From assembly GCA_040388625.1 (NCBI GenBank), contig JAZKBK010000006.1, positions 172,702 through 236,701 of the forward strand: a stretch of 64,000 nt of DNA, given 5' to 3'. This stretch comes from Gemmatimonadota bacterium (GTDB taxonomy: Bacteria; Gemmatimonadota; Gemmatimonadetes; Gemmatimonadales; Gemmatimonadaceae). The translations under genes and the position numbers were made by a program. Below, in pieces: positions 9,201 through 17,122 of the stretch. Position 1 is the first letter of the stretch; every line of letters begins with the position of its first letter. The notes under the pieces were generated by a model that was given only the letters and a program-made list of their open reading frames with translations, was not told the DNA's origin and did no database searches.

Positions 9201-12200
9201 GTGTGCGCGGTACAGTCTCACCACGCGCAACCGGGCGCTCGATGCACTTTCCGACGCGATTGAACCTCCGTTCGTCGGAAAGATCCACCACGAATCGTCT
9301 TATCTGCTCCTGCTCGCGCTGGGTGCTGCTGAGATTGAGCACGTTGTCGCCGTCGAGATCTTCCTCGTCCAGGCGGCCGTTGCCAACGGTGCAATTCGTG
9401 CGCGTGTCGCCGACCTGATAGAGCGCGCCATACCGGTTTCTGCAGATCGGGAATTTCGGAACGATTCGCGGCGTGGGAAGCTGGCCTGGTATCGTGTCAG
9501 CGATGACGACCGCGCTATCCGCGACATCTCCGGGCAATCCCGTGTCGTTCGCGTTTGCGTTGAACGCACGCGAAAATGGATCGCGTTCGCTATTGAGCCT
9601 GTCGAATCCAGAAAGACGGCGCCCTGACATCACGGTATCGCGCAGCACGGCGTTCACGGCCTGGATGCGGATCGTATCGGGTTGAAATACCACCGAGTTT
9701 TCAGAGATCTCTCCCACGTCGAACACGAGAGTCGGGTTGCGCGACCGGCCGACCGCGGATGTATCCACGAGCGCCCAGAATTCGACGTTTTCAGTGCGCG
9801 ACACGTCGGCACCGGATGGACTGAGCGATGTCCGGATGGAGCGCCATCGGCGACCCGTCTGCGTCACCCCGGTGCTCCAGTGCGCATTGCTGTTCTGGTC
9901 ATCGCGCAACCCGCGTGACAGCGGATAAAGCGTGAGCCAGAGTATCTGCTCCGGCGCAGCGACGCCGACGCCGGAGAACGCAACCTCCGGATCGATCTTG
10001 TCGATCGTGAATTGAATCTGCTTGCCCAGTGAATCGCGTATGTTGGTCTGAAATGCCAGCTGAGTCGCGTGACTGATGTCGAGCAGATTGGGTCCGTACT
10101 TCGCGAGCACGTTGTGCGCGACGGCAGGCTGACTGCTGTAATACCAGTACTGGTCTCCCAGCAGAACATCGAGACCGCCGGCTTCCTCGAACGATTCGAG
10201 GTACGCCTGCTGGCCGGCGCTCGGCTGCGGCTTGCTTGCGGCAAATTCGCCGGCGAGCGAAACATGGGATGGCACGTCGGTGTGACCGTACGGAAGCTTG
10301 GACACCAGTCTGGTTAGCGGGTCGGCATCGAAGTTCATCGTAGCATTGATGCCACCGATGAGCATCGATTGCGGCTCCAAGCCGAGCGTGGGGCGCGTAT
10401 AGGTACTCTTCTGCGATTGTGACAGCGCCAGGAGACTGATCTGCCCGTTTGACAGCGGTATCTCGAGCGACGATCCGAATATCGAAGTCGGAGTTTCCAC
10501 GAACAGCGGATTCTCCTCGAACTGCACAGTCACCTGCCGCGGGCGCGGGAACAACGTATCCGGCCGCGCAAAGTTCACGCGGCCAAGATCGTAATCGACG
10601 GAATAATCGCTGCCGCGCGCGAGCAGGACGTTGTCAACGAGAATGCGCTCGGAATTCGGCCGTACCTGCACCGCGCCGAGTGATAGAGTTCCGTTGTTAC
10701 CGTTACCCTGCGCCTGGTAGCGCAGCCGTATGTGGTAGACGGCGCCGGGGCGTTGCGACGATATGAGATAATCGGCGGGGGTCGTGTAGACTGTATCGTT
10801 GTGCGGATTCCCTACGCCGGCCATGCCGTTGCTTGCGAATGGACGCACCGACGGAAAGACCAGGAACTGATCGCGGATCGTGGGCGTGCCGAATGCACCG
10901 ACACCGAGGGCAAAGTTGGGATCGGTCGGACGTGGCCAGAGACGATTCTCGACGTCGAAGGTCGAGCTGTTGGTCGGCTGTGCGAGTCCGAACAGTTGCA
11001 GATAGGTAGCTGCCTTCCCTGTCACTGGCTTTTCCTGATCGGTCGCATTTCCCGTAACGACCTTCACGCTCACGCTCTGACGCACGACGTCGCTGCCACC
11101 GAGTCGATACACCGAACGAATCTCATGCCGGAAGGCAGCGTCCGTCGGCTGAACGTTCGGATCCCACAGGAGATTCGCGAACTGGTCGTGTGCCGTGGAA
11201 TATTCGAGGTCGGGAGTTCCGCCAGTGGTGACATGAGTGGTCAGGACGCCACCGACACGGACGCGATATGCAACGACGAGCCGCTCATTGTTGAGTGACA
11301 GTGGACGCACGAGCGCGATCCAGAGGCGGGACGGATCGGCGTAATAGTCCACTCCCTCGCGCAGCAGCTCGTACACCTGCCCTTTCTGCGAGCGAGGATC
11401 ACCGATAATGCGGAACTGCGGACCATTCGGATTGGGCGGCTGACCGCCAATCAGAAGGCGGTATACGTATATCGCGGCAGGACGCAGCGTATCGGGAAGT
11501 GCGGCAGCCAGCTGCGTCATCTGCTGCCGGTTGAGGATGTCGATGTTGGGATATCCTGCGAACAACTTGGGATCGACAGTGAAGAAGAAGCGGCGTGGCT
11601 CGAACTGGTAGTCTTCGACCGTGCGATCGACCGCTTGCAGAACGTGATCACCGACTGTGAAGACGCGATCGCGAACCACGTTTCCCTTCTGCTGCGCGAC
11701 GATGCTGCGGAGCTTGATTCCCTCACCGAGGTTGGCGACGGCCTGCACGCCATAATTGCCACTTGGGATCGCCGCCGTGATGAAGCGTGACGGCGGCGGC
11801 TGGAACGTGACGTTGCCGACCTCGAGTTTCTGGATGAACTCGTCGGGCTTGCCCTCGAATGCAATCGAAATGGTGTTGGACGCGTCGAACTCGCGCTGCG
11901 AGTCGTAGTCCACGTTCACGTGCACTCGCTCGGCGACTACACCGGCAGATCGGAGCGCATACTGGAAATCGAGAGTAGGCTCGAAGGCGGAGCGACAGGT
12001 GTTGGCCGCCAGGAAGTAGCTGACTCCCTGGCAGCGGTTGGTTTCATCCTTCTCGTTTCGGAACTCCAGTCTGGAGTCGACCTGAATGCCGAGATCGGCG
12101 TAGTCGCCAAACAGTTGTTCATTCTTGACCGGCTCGCGGGCCTTACGCTGCTGGGCGTCTTCGGCGGAAAGCGGCTGAGGCCGGCCTGTGGCAAAATTCT

Positions 12201-12597
12201 GGACGGCGACCTGCCCCCAGACCGATTCCAGTATCGAACGACTGTTCAACTGGAAGGCTGTGGCGCGGGCCGCCTGGATCTGGGCTTCGGCTTCGCGGTA
12301 CAGTGCGGCGTCGGTGCGAGTCTGGACCGTGGGCAGCTGAAGGGGGAGAGTATCCTTCCCGATGCGTACGCGAAGCCGTGACGGCGCGTGCACAGTTGTG
12401 TCCTTTACTTGCGCGCTGAGCGGTGACGCCAGCGCGCTGGAGAGCACAATCGCAAGCACGATCGCGAACGCGATTGGGCCGGCGAAGGACGAGGCCAATG
12501 CGCGGGCCCGGCGCAGTCCCCGTGAGCCAGGGGACGCGTGCTCTCTCCGGCGCGCTCGCAAAGGGCGCCCGGGGGAGACCCACCCTGTAAATTTCAC
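6268..12597 (-). CDS. SprA-like giant outer-membrane protein (T9SS translocon Sov/SprA family)
   Basis: About 2109 residues from the proposed GTG start. The open frame extends further 5', but that part is the antisense of lptF. The true N-terminus is a signal peptide with an Arg-rich n-region, hydrophobic FAGPIAFAIVLAIVLSSALA and cleavage near SAQ. TTG at 12561 is an alternative start; GTG at 12597 has GGAGAG upstream, though somewhat far. Early on, the IQKLEVGNVTF block matches the conserved SprA signature, and the C-terminus ends in repeated beta-strand-like segments (SQTINLPFGATLTNHLQ, VLSAILHLQFYSGEMH) as expected of a large barrel. SprA forms the outer-membrane pore of type 9 secretion. 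Other T9SS parts are not in the window. A calcium-type DLDGDNVLN motif sits mid-protein. Confidence 0.78.
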   Translation of the reverse strand: MKFTGWVSPGRPLRARRREHASPGSRGLRRARALASSFAGPIAFAIVLAIVLSSALASPLSAQVKDTTVHAPSRLRVRIGKDTLPLQLPTVQTRTDAALYREAEAQIQAARATAFQLNSRSILESVWGQVAVQNFATGRPQPLSAEDAQQRKAREPVKNEQLFGDYADLGIQVDSRLEFRNEKDETNRCQGVSYFLAANTCRSAFEPTLDFQYALRSAGVVAERVHVNVDYDSQREFDASNTISIAFEGKPDEFIQKLEVGNVTFQPPPSRFITAAIPSGNYGVQAVANLGEGIKLRSIVAQQKGNVVRDRVFTVGDHVLQAVDRTVEDYQFEPRRFFFTVDPKLFAGYPNIDILNRQQMTQLAAALPDTLRPAAIYVYRLLIGGQPPNPNGPQFRIIGDPRSQKGQVYELLREGVDYYADPSRLWIALVRPLSLNNERLVVAYRVRVGGVLTTHVTTGGTPDLEYSTAHDQFANLLWDPNVQPTDAAFRHEIRSVYRLGGSDVVRQSVSVKVVTGNATDQEKPVTGKAATYLQLFGLAQPTNSSTFDVENRLWPRPTDPNFALGVGAFGTPTIRDQFLVFPSVRPFASNGMAGVGNPHNDTVYTTPADYLISSQRPGAVYHIRLRYQAQGNGNNGTLSLGAVQVRPNSERILVDNVLLARGSDYSVDYDLGRVNFARPDTLFPRPRQVTVQFEENPLFVETPTSIFGSSLEIPLSNGQISLLALSQSQKSTYTRPTLGLEPQSMLIGGINATMNFDADPLTRLVSKLPYGHTDVPSHVSLAGEFAASKPQPSAGQQAYLESFEEAGGLDVLLGDQYWYYSSQPAVAHNVLAKYGPNLLDISHATQLAFQTNIRDSLGKQIQFTIDKIDPEVAFSGVGVAAPEQILWLTLYPLSRGLRDDQNSNAHWSTGVTQTGRRWRSIRTSLSPSGADVSRTENVEFWALVDTSAVGRSRNPTLVFDVGEISENSVVFQPDTIRIQAVNAVLRDTVMSGRRLSGFDRLNSERDPFSRAFNANANDTGLPGDVADSAVVIADTIPGQLPTPRIVPKFPICRNRYGALYQVGDTRTNCTVGNGRLDEEDLDGDNVLNLSSTQREQEQIRRFVVDLSDERRFNRVGKCIERPVARGETVPRTPVCWVFVRVPFRAPDDTLNSPLLSRARALRITMISGAGVADTAFSQVALDQLRLTGAPWLKRSEAAIRGLAGEQPDLGFVTVGTVGTQDRGVSGGVNYDSPPGVTNLPDLKATPVTSSRVPINEHSLRVIAGGLNTFDRAEAYYRFPEGQKNFMSYKELRVWARGVSNGWGADGELQFYVKLGHDASNFYMYHTPLPGTGAGPSAWLPEVRVQFSKLIALRAQIQNAYLRGSRRNTCTGADSVLIANTPFQPTTATSAVYAACSDGYMVYTTDPGVNPPNLAAIQELSVGMIRVPGTSAARPISPSDTLELWVDDLRLGGVVDATGFAGQVALGVTASDFADVRVNLTRRDPNFRQLGDQPTYLTDNTVDVSAAFRLEKLLPRSLGYAIPVTFNYSGASSVPTYLTQSDIDASAVPGLRSPHNGATSVTFGVKRATPVTGGTLAPVLNNLSMQGTYTSADAQSEYEDGHAHDLRVGLEYNLIRALAPSLATVLPTEVYLTSTYENGNDRRLTYLKPAGALDDTAQVVNGLTNTISNGGAIAFHPLRNSTIRFNMSSLRDMRSYAEIPNLGVVDAQERNRFAGFDTGLERQRTVGTQLSYSVTPLPWLRARFNSSSNYNMLRDPNTLDFIRAADSLGEFRIPRNIGNTQNANIGFTIDFRALAGATSFIPGVKAMISAFQPLDVSLDRNVLTAYDGAAASAPLMFQLGFGSVSQFRHIGSESATSAGVNDQLTLSQTINLPFGATLTNHLQRLTQRSWTLRSDNGQDVGDATQLVFPDVALRWTKRVADSTALIRNFSASARVAGTTQRLASPGEFSLPDGENGETRIRSYPVSLSAIWAGSRPLTTSLGVNLVQRLDNEPGLSGRGTSMDINADVARAFALPAQWHPHGDLRTRLSFQNSHGKSYVLNPLDIVGRSRLTDNGRRSASFSADTDVSDTMTSTFVISRVNSFDANLSRTFTQTVLSAILHLQFYSGEMH

Positions 12598-12600
12598 CCC

Positions 12601-14247
12601 GTGAAGATACTCTCCAGATACGTTCTCAAGGAGCACCTGGGACCCCTCACATTCGCACTTACCGCCCTCACGTCGCTCCTGCTGCTCAACTACATCGCCA
12701 AGCAGTTCGGGAACCTGGTCGGAAAGGGGATCCCCTGGTCGGCGGTCGCGGAGTTCTTTCTTCTCTCCATTCCATTCACGGTCGCGCTCACACTGCCCAT
12801 GGCGGTGCTCGTGGCGACCCTGCACGCATTCAGTCGCCTTGCCGCGGAGAACGAGATAACCGCACTCAAGGCGAGCGGGGTGAGTCTCAAGAGCCTCATG
12901 ACACCGGTGCTGATAGCCGCGGCCGGCGTCACGCTGTTCATGATCGTCTTCAACGATCAGATTCTGCCGAGGACCAATCATCAGCTGGCAGTGTTGCAGT
13001 CGGACATCGCGCAGAAGAAGCCGACGTTCGCGCTGCGCGAGCAGGTAATCAACGAGGTGAGTCCGGGGAAGCTGTTTCTGCGCGCGAACCATCTGGACGA
13101 AGCGTCGAATCTCATGCGGGACGTGACCATCTACGATCTGAGCGACGCGACGCGCCGCAGAACGATCTACGCCGACAGCGGCAACATGGCACTCGCGAAG
13201 AACCAGAGCGATCTGCTCCTGACGCTGTACCACGGCTCGATGCAGGACGTGCCGGTGTTGAATCCATCGCAGCTGCAACGGCTCTTCTTCAACGTGGACC
13301 TCGTGACCGTGAAGGGAGTCGCGAACCAGTTCCAGAAGTCCACCGACGCGCAGAACAAGGGCAATCGCGAGATGTCCGTGTGCGAGATGCAGCGAGAGGT
13401 GCGCCGTGGGCGCGCCGATTACATGGAAGCGCGCAAGGATTTTCTGAAAGGGATGAAGCAGGCGCGAGACAACCATGTCAAGCTCGGCGCCGACATGTAC
13501 GCGACGGATACACACGTGCCGTCGAACATATCGCTGGGCGCGACGTATTGCTGGCTGCTGAAAGAACTGCGTATTCCGACGCTCTCAGCGCAAGGTGCAC
13601 CGCCCGTGCCGATGGTGCCTCAGGCGGGCGGTGGGCCACAGGTGAGACCAGGAGCGCAGAAAGCTGGTCCGGTGCCAGTACCTCCGCCGAGTCAGTCCGG
13701 CTCCAAAGCACTCCCACAGAAGGCGCCCGCACCGACCGCTGCACCGATACCCGCGCGCATCTACACCACGCCGCCGCCGAGTGCGGGGCTCGAGGTGACG
13801 CCGAGTACGATCATGGTGGCGAAGGTACGACTTTCGGATGCCAAGACGTTGATTGACGGGTACGAGATCGAGATCCACAAGAAATTCGCGCTCGCCGTTG
13901 CCTGCTTCGTGTTCGTGATGCTGGGCGCACCCATCGCGCTGCGTTTTCCTCGCGGCGGAGTCGGACTCACGCTCGGCGTGAGCCTGTTCGTGTTCGCGCT
14001 GTATTACATAGGACTCACCGCCGGTGCCGCGGCGGCGTCGCAGGGGCTGTTACCGCCGGTGATCGCGATGTGGGCGGCCAACGTGATATTCGCCGCCGTT
14101 GCGGTCGCGCTGCTCTGGCGCATGGGCAAGGAAGGAGCCACTACGCGCGGAGGCGACATGCGGGAGATGCTCGGCAACGCGCGCGGATGGATGAAGCAAC
14201 GGATGCGCGTGGTGCATCTGATCCGCGAGCGACGGACTGAGCCATGA
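12601..14247 (+). CDS. lptF: LPS export permease LptF
   Basis: 548 residues from GTG 12601, where the sequence begins MKILSRYVLKEHLGP as expected for the family. An upstream in-frame GTG at 12538 would add 21 atypical residues. LptF/LptG family proteins have three N-terminal and three C-terminal membrane helices around a periplasmic jellyroll. Here the N-terminal helices (about 15-125) and the C-terminal helices (about 430-520) are clear. The middle carries a Pro/Ala-rich insertion (about residues 331-398) that makes the protein much longer than the usual 360-390. It works with LptG and the LptB ATPase to extract lipopolysaccharide from the inner membrane. LptB is not encoded here. It is coupled to lptG by an ATGA overlap. 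Confidence 0.9.
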   Translation: MKILSRYVLKEHLGPLTFALTALTSLLLLNYIAKQFGNLVGKGIPWSAVAEFFLLSIPFTVALTLPMAVLVATLHAFSRLAAENEITALKASGVSLKSLMTPVLIAAAGVTLFMIVFNDQILPRTNHQLAVLQSDIAQKKPTFALREQVINEVSPGKLFLRANHLDEASNLMRDVTIYDLSDATRRRTIYADSGNMALAKNQSDLLLTLYHGSMQDVPVLNPSQLQRLFFNVDLVTVKGVANQFQKSTDAQNKGNREMSVCEMQREVRRGRADYMEARKDFLKGMKQARDNHVKLGADMYATDTHVPSNISLGATYCWLLKELRIPTLSAQGAPPVPMVPQAGGGPQVRPGAQKAGPVPVPPPSQSGSKALPQKAPAPTAAPIPARIYTTPPPSAGLEVTPSTIMVAKVRLSDAKTLIDGYEIEIHKKFALAVACFVFVMLGAPIALRFPRGGVGLTLGVSLFVFALYYIGLTAGAAAASQGLLPPVIAMWAANVIFAAVAVALLWRMGKEGATTRGGDMREMLGNARGWMKQRMRVVHLIRERRTEP

Positions 14248-15332
14248 AGCTGAGCCACATGATCAAGCCGCTGGACAGATACGTGTTCAGCGAATTCTGG
14301 CGTATTTTCGTCACGACTGCGCTGGGCTTTCCGGTTCTGGTGATCATCATCGACATCACTGACAACCTCAACACGTATCTCCAGCGCAACCTACCGAAGT
14401 CGCAGATTGCGCTGAGCTATTTGTACTGGCTGCCGGATTCGATGTTCATGATTCTACCGGCAGCGGTATTATTCGCGACCGTGTTCTCGATCGGATCGCT
14501 CACGCGATACTCGGAGATCACGGCGGCCAAGGCTTCGGGCGTTTCTTTCTACAGATTCATCGCGCCGATCTTCGTGGGCGCACTGTTCGCGGTTGCGCTC
14601 GGGCTCGTGCTGGGCGAGGTCGCGCCGCACACGAACAAGCGGCGGCTGGAACTTCTGGAGACGCAGAGGTTCTCGGCCAGCACCGATCGATATAACTTCG
14701 CCTATGCATCGACTGCTGGACGTGTTTACAAGATCAGCGCGCTGCATCTGGCCACCAAGAAGGCGGACGGTGTCGAGATCGAGCGAAAGGGTAGTGGATC
14801 GGACTATCCGTCGTACATTGCGACATCGACGGGCGCTACCTACACGCCGCGGGGCTGGGTACTGGGCCGCGGGACGATGCACATCATCACGAGCAACAGC
14901 AGCAACATCACCTTTTCCTACGATTCCTTGTACGACAAGCAGTTTACCGAGAAGCCCGAAGAGCTGACCGCATCGCCCAAGGCGCCTGCTGAGATGGACT
15001 ACGCCGAGCTGGGGCGATTCATTCATGCGATGGAGCGATCGGGCACGGACGTCAACGAGCTGCGTGTGGAGCGAATGCTCAAGATCGCGATCCCGGTCAC
15101 GAGTCTCGTGATCCTTCTTTTCGGCGCACCACTTGCAACAAGCACGCAGCGAGGGGGTGCCGCCTACGGCGTGGGCGTGAGCCTCGCCACGACAATCATA
15201 TTCCTGATGTTGATTCAGTTGACGAAAGCCGTTGGTGGAAAGGGGCTTCTTCCGCCAGAGCTTGCGGCGTGGCTGCCCAGTATCTTGTTCGGTGTGATCG
15301 GGCTCACGCTCTTCATGCGCGTGCGTACCTGA
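14244..15332 (+). CDS. lptG: LPS export permease LptG
   Basis: 362 residues, normal length. It starts at ATG 14244 overlapping the lptF stop (ATGA). N-terminal helices (DRYVFSEFWRIFVTTALGFP, then MFMILPAAVLFATVFSIG) are followed by a TRYSEITAAKASGVS coupling segment that contacts the ATPase in the family. A periplasmic beta domain and three C-terminal helices (VTSLVILLFGAPLATS, TTIIFLMLIQLTKAVGG, LPSILFGVIGLTLFM) complete the fold. It is the partner of LptF in the LptB2FG exporter. Presence of both implies a lipopolysaccharide-type outer membrane. Confidence 0.92.
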   Translation: MKLSHMIKPLDRYVFSEFWRIFVTTALGFPVLVIIIDITDNLNTYLQRNLPKSQIALSYLYWLPDSMFMILPAAVLFATVFSIGSLTRYSEITAAKASGVSFYRFIAPIFVGALFAVALGLVLGEVAPHTNKRRLELLETQRFSASTDRYNFAYASTAGRVYKISALHLATKKADGVEIERKGSGSDYPSYIATSTGATYTPRGWVLGRGTMHIITSNSSNITFSYDSLYDKQFTEKPEELTASPKAPAEMDYAELGRFIHAMERSGTDVNELRVERMLKIAIPVTSLVILLFGAPLATSTQRGGAAYGVGVSLATTIIFLMLIQLTKAVGGKGLLPPELAAWLPSILFGVIGLTLFMRVRT

Positions 15333-16103
15333 GTGCGGTTCCTCGACAGGGCCAGCCGGCCATTCTCCCGGATTGGCGAGCGCGGATACTTCGCGGCGGA
15401 TATCGTGCGCGCGTTGCCGGACTGGCGCACGTACGGCGTCGAAACCATCCGACAGATGCGCAACATCGGCGTCGACTCGGTACCGCTCACGATCATCGTC
15501 GCAGCGTTCATCGGTGCCGTCACCGCATTTCAGACGCGTTATCAACTTTTCGGCGGCGTGCAGCTGTCGGTGGTGGGGCTGATATCGAGACAGTCGGTGA
15601 TTCTCGAATTGGGACCGTTGCTCACGGCGCTGGTGCTGACAGGCAGGGTCGGCGCGCGGATCACGGCGGAGCTGGGAACGATGCGTGTGACGGAGCAGAT
15701 CGATGCTCTGGAGACGCTGGCGTACGATCCGATCGCATATCTGGTGGTGCCACGGGTGATCGCGGCGATAATCATGCTGCCGATCCTCACAGTGTTCGCC
15801 GACTCTGTGGGCGTCGGGATGGCGTTTCTTACCTCGGTCGTTGCGACTGACATCCTTCCATCCGATTTCATGGCAGGCCTGCAGCTCGCGTTCGCACCTT
15901 TCCAGATTGTCTATTCCCTGATCAAGGCGACCGTATTCGGCGCCGCCATATCGTTTTTCTGCTCTTATGAAGGCTACAACGCAAACGCGGGCGCCGAGGG
16001 TGTTGGACGAAGCACCGCTGCTGCAGTTGTCATAACGTCGGTTGCGATACTCGTACTCGATGCCGTTACTGCGCTGCTCCTGGCGCCATACCTTCAGGCC
16101 TGA
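15333..16103 (+). CDS. mlaE: MlaE-family phospholipid ABC transporter permease
   Basis: 256 residues, the family norm. The GTG start follows the lptG stop with no gap. The signature ELGTMRVTEQIDALETL and the following DPIAYLVVPR are almost canonical for MlaE. Five hydrophobic segments are visible. It forms the membrane part of the complex that moves phospholipids between inner and outer membranes to keep outer-membrane asymmetry. The expected ATPase gene mlaF is not adjacent; mlaD comes 13 bases downstream. Cotranscription with lptFG suggests joint supply of outer-membrane lipids. Confidence 0.93.
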   Translation: MRFLDRASRPFSRIGERGYFAADIVRALPDWRTYGVETIRQMRNIGVDSVPLTIIVAAFIGAVTAFQTRYQLFGGVQLSVVGLISRQSVILELGPLLTALVLTGRVGARITAELGTMRVTEQIDALETLAYDPIAYLVVPRVIAAIIMLPILTVFADSVGVGMAFLTSVVATDILPSDFMAGLQLAFAPFQIVYSLIKATVFGAAISFFCSYEGYNANAGAEGVGRSTAAAVVITSVAILVLDAVTALLLAPYLQA

Positions 16104-16116
16104 CCCGGCTGACAAT

Positions 16117-16998
16117 ATGAAAAAGACTCGTGACGACATTCTGGTAGGCGTAGTGATAGTGGTGGGGCTCGTGATCGCGGTCATCGGATCACTGTGGCTT
16201 GCGCGCGGTGGCCTGTCCAAGGGCTACCCGCTGTACGCGAGGTTCGCGTGGGGCGCGGGACTCAAGACCGGTGCACCCGTGTGGGTGAGTGGCGCGGCGG
16301 TCGGTTACGTCTCGGATGTGCAGTTTCGTCCTGACGGCAGTCTCCTGACTCAGTTGCGAATAACGAGCGACCAACCGATCCCAAAGCCGAGTCCGGCGAC
16401 GGTGGTTCCGAATGGAATCTTCGGAGACGTTGCCGTGAACTTCACGCCGCGACCGTCGGGTACACGGTATGTCGAGGGCGATACGGTTGTGAGCGGTCCC
16501 GCTACGGCGGGCATTGCGCAGCTGACCGCGAAGGCCGACTCTATCACGACGTCAGTCGCTGCGCTTACGAGTGCGATGAACAAGGAACTCGTGGCGGGAG
16601 GCGGGCTCGCGGATCTGCGTCAGACACTCGCCGGCACCAACAAGCTCATGTCGCAGCTGAGCGCCATCGCGACCGTGCAGTCGGCTCAGCTTACCGCTAC
16701 CATGACGTCACTTCGGCGTGCGACTTCGGCGGTGGATTCGGCCAAGATAGATTCGACGCTCTCGAACCTTCGGACCGCGAGCGGTAACATGAATTCGTTG
16801 ACCATGTCGCTGGATTCGACTGGACGCGCGCTGAATCGGATCGTGGCCAAGGTCGATAGCGGCAACGGATCGGCGGCAAAATTGGTCAACGATCCGGCGC
16901 TCTACAACGACGTCCACTCGCTGCTTGGACGGATGGACAGTCTGGTCGCTGACATCAAGAAGAATCCCAAACGGTACATAAATGTGAAGGTGTTCTAG
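16117..16998 (+). CDS. mlaD: MlaD-family substrate-binding protein (MCE domain)
   Basis: 293 residues. An N-terminal membrane anchor (VGVVIVVGLVIAVIGSLWLA) precedes one MCE domain (about 38-115, with GLKTGAPVWVSGAAVGYV and the VVPNGIFGDVAVNF segment). A helical, Ser/Thr-rich region follows, with repeated ALTSAMN, TMTSLRRATS and NLRTASGNMNSL stretches likely to form a coiled coil. MlaD rings carry phospholipid through the periplasm. This is the last gene of the plus-strand lptF-lptG-mlaE-mlaD operon and is followed by two strong hairpins. ATG 16117 is chosen because the MKKTRDD start leads directly into the anchor. Confidence 0.9.
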   Translation: MKKTRDDILVGVVIVVGLVIAVIGSLWLARGGLSKGYPLYARFAWGAGLKTGAPVWVSGAAVGYVSDVQFRPDGSLLTQLRITSDQPIPKPSPATVVPNGIFGDVAVNFTPRPSGTRYVEGDTVVSGPATAGIAQLTAKADSITTSVAALTSAMNKELVAGGGLADLRQTLAGTNKLMSQLSAIATVQSAQLTATMTSLRRATSAVDSAKIDSTLSNLRTASGNMNSLTMSLDSTGRALNRIVAKVDSGNGSAAKLVNDPALYNDVHSLLGRMDSLVADIKKNPKRYINVKVF

Positions 16999-17031
16999 CG
17001 CGTCGCCGCCGATTCTGTCGATATGGGGTCA

Positions 17032-17057
17032 CGAGGCGCGGATGCATCCGCGCCTCG
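17032..17057. terminator. Perfect 26-base palindrome, terminator-like
   Basis: Thirteen-base perfect inverted repeat without a loop (CGAGGCGCGGATG and its complement) followed by TCTTAT, 33 bases after the mlaD stop. It is likely one of two hairpins closing the plus-strand operon. Confidence 0.6.
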
Positions 17058-17066
17058 TCTTATAAA

Positions 17067-17102
17067 AAAGCGCCGGCACGGTTTCGACCGTGCCGGCGCT
17101 TT
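17067..17102. terminator. Bidirectional rho-independent terminator
   Basis: Fifteen-base perfect stem (AAAGCGCCGGCACGG) with a 6-base TTTCGA loop, preceded by six A and ending in TTT, so it can act on both strands. It sits between the convergent mlaD and TonB receptor genes. Confidence 0.85.
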
Positions 17103-17122
17103 GCATTTGGAACCTCAGGAAC

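Noticed and set aside
12598-13515. 5' extension of the SprA-like open frame to about 2415 residues
   Set aside because: It runs antisense through lptF, whose family match is clear; the signal peptide lies at 12560-12400, so the true start is near 12597.
14469-16220. 583-residue minus-strand open frame
   Set aside because: Antisense to lptG, mlaE and the start of mlaD, all with strong family motifs.
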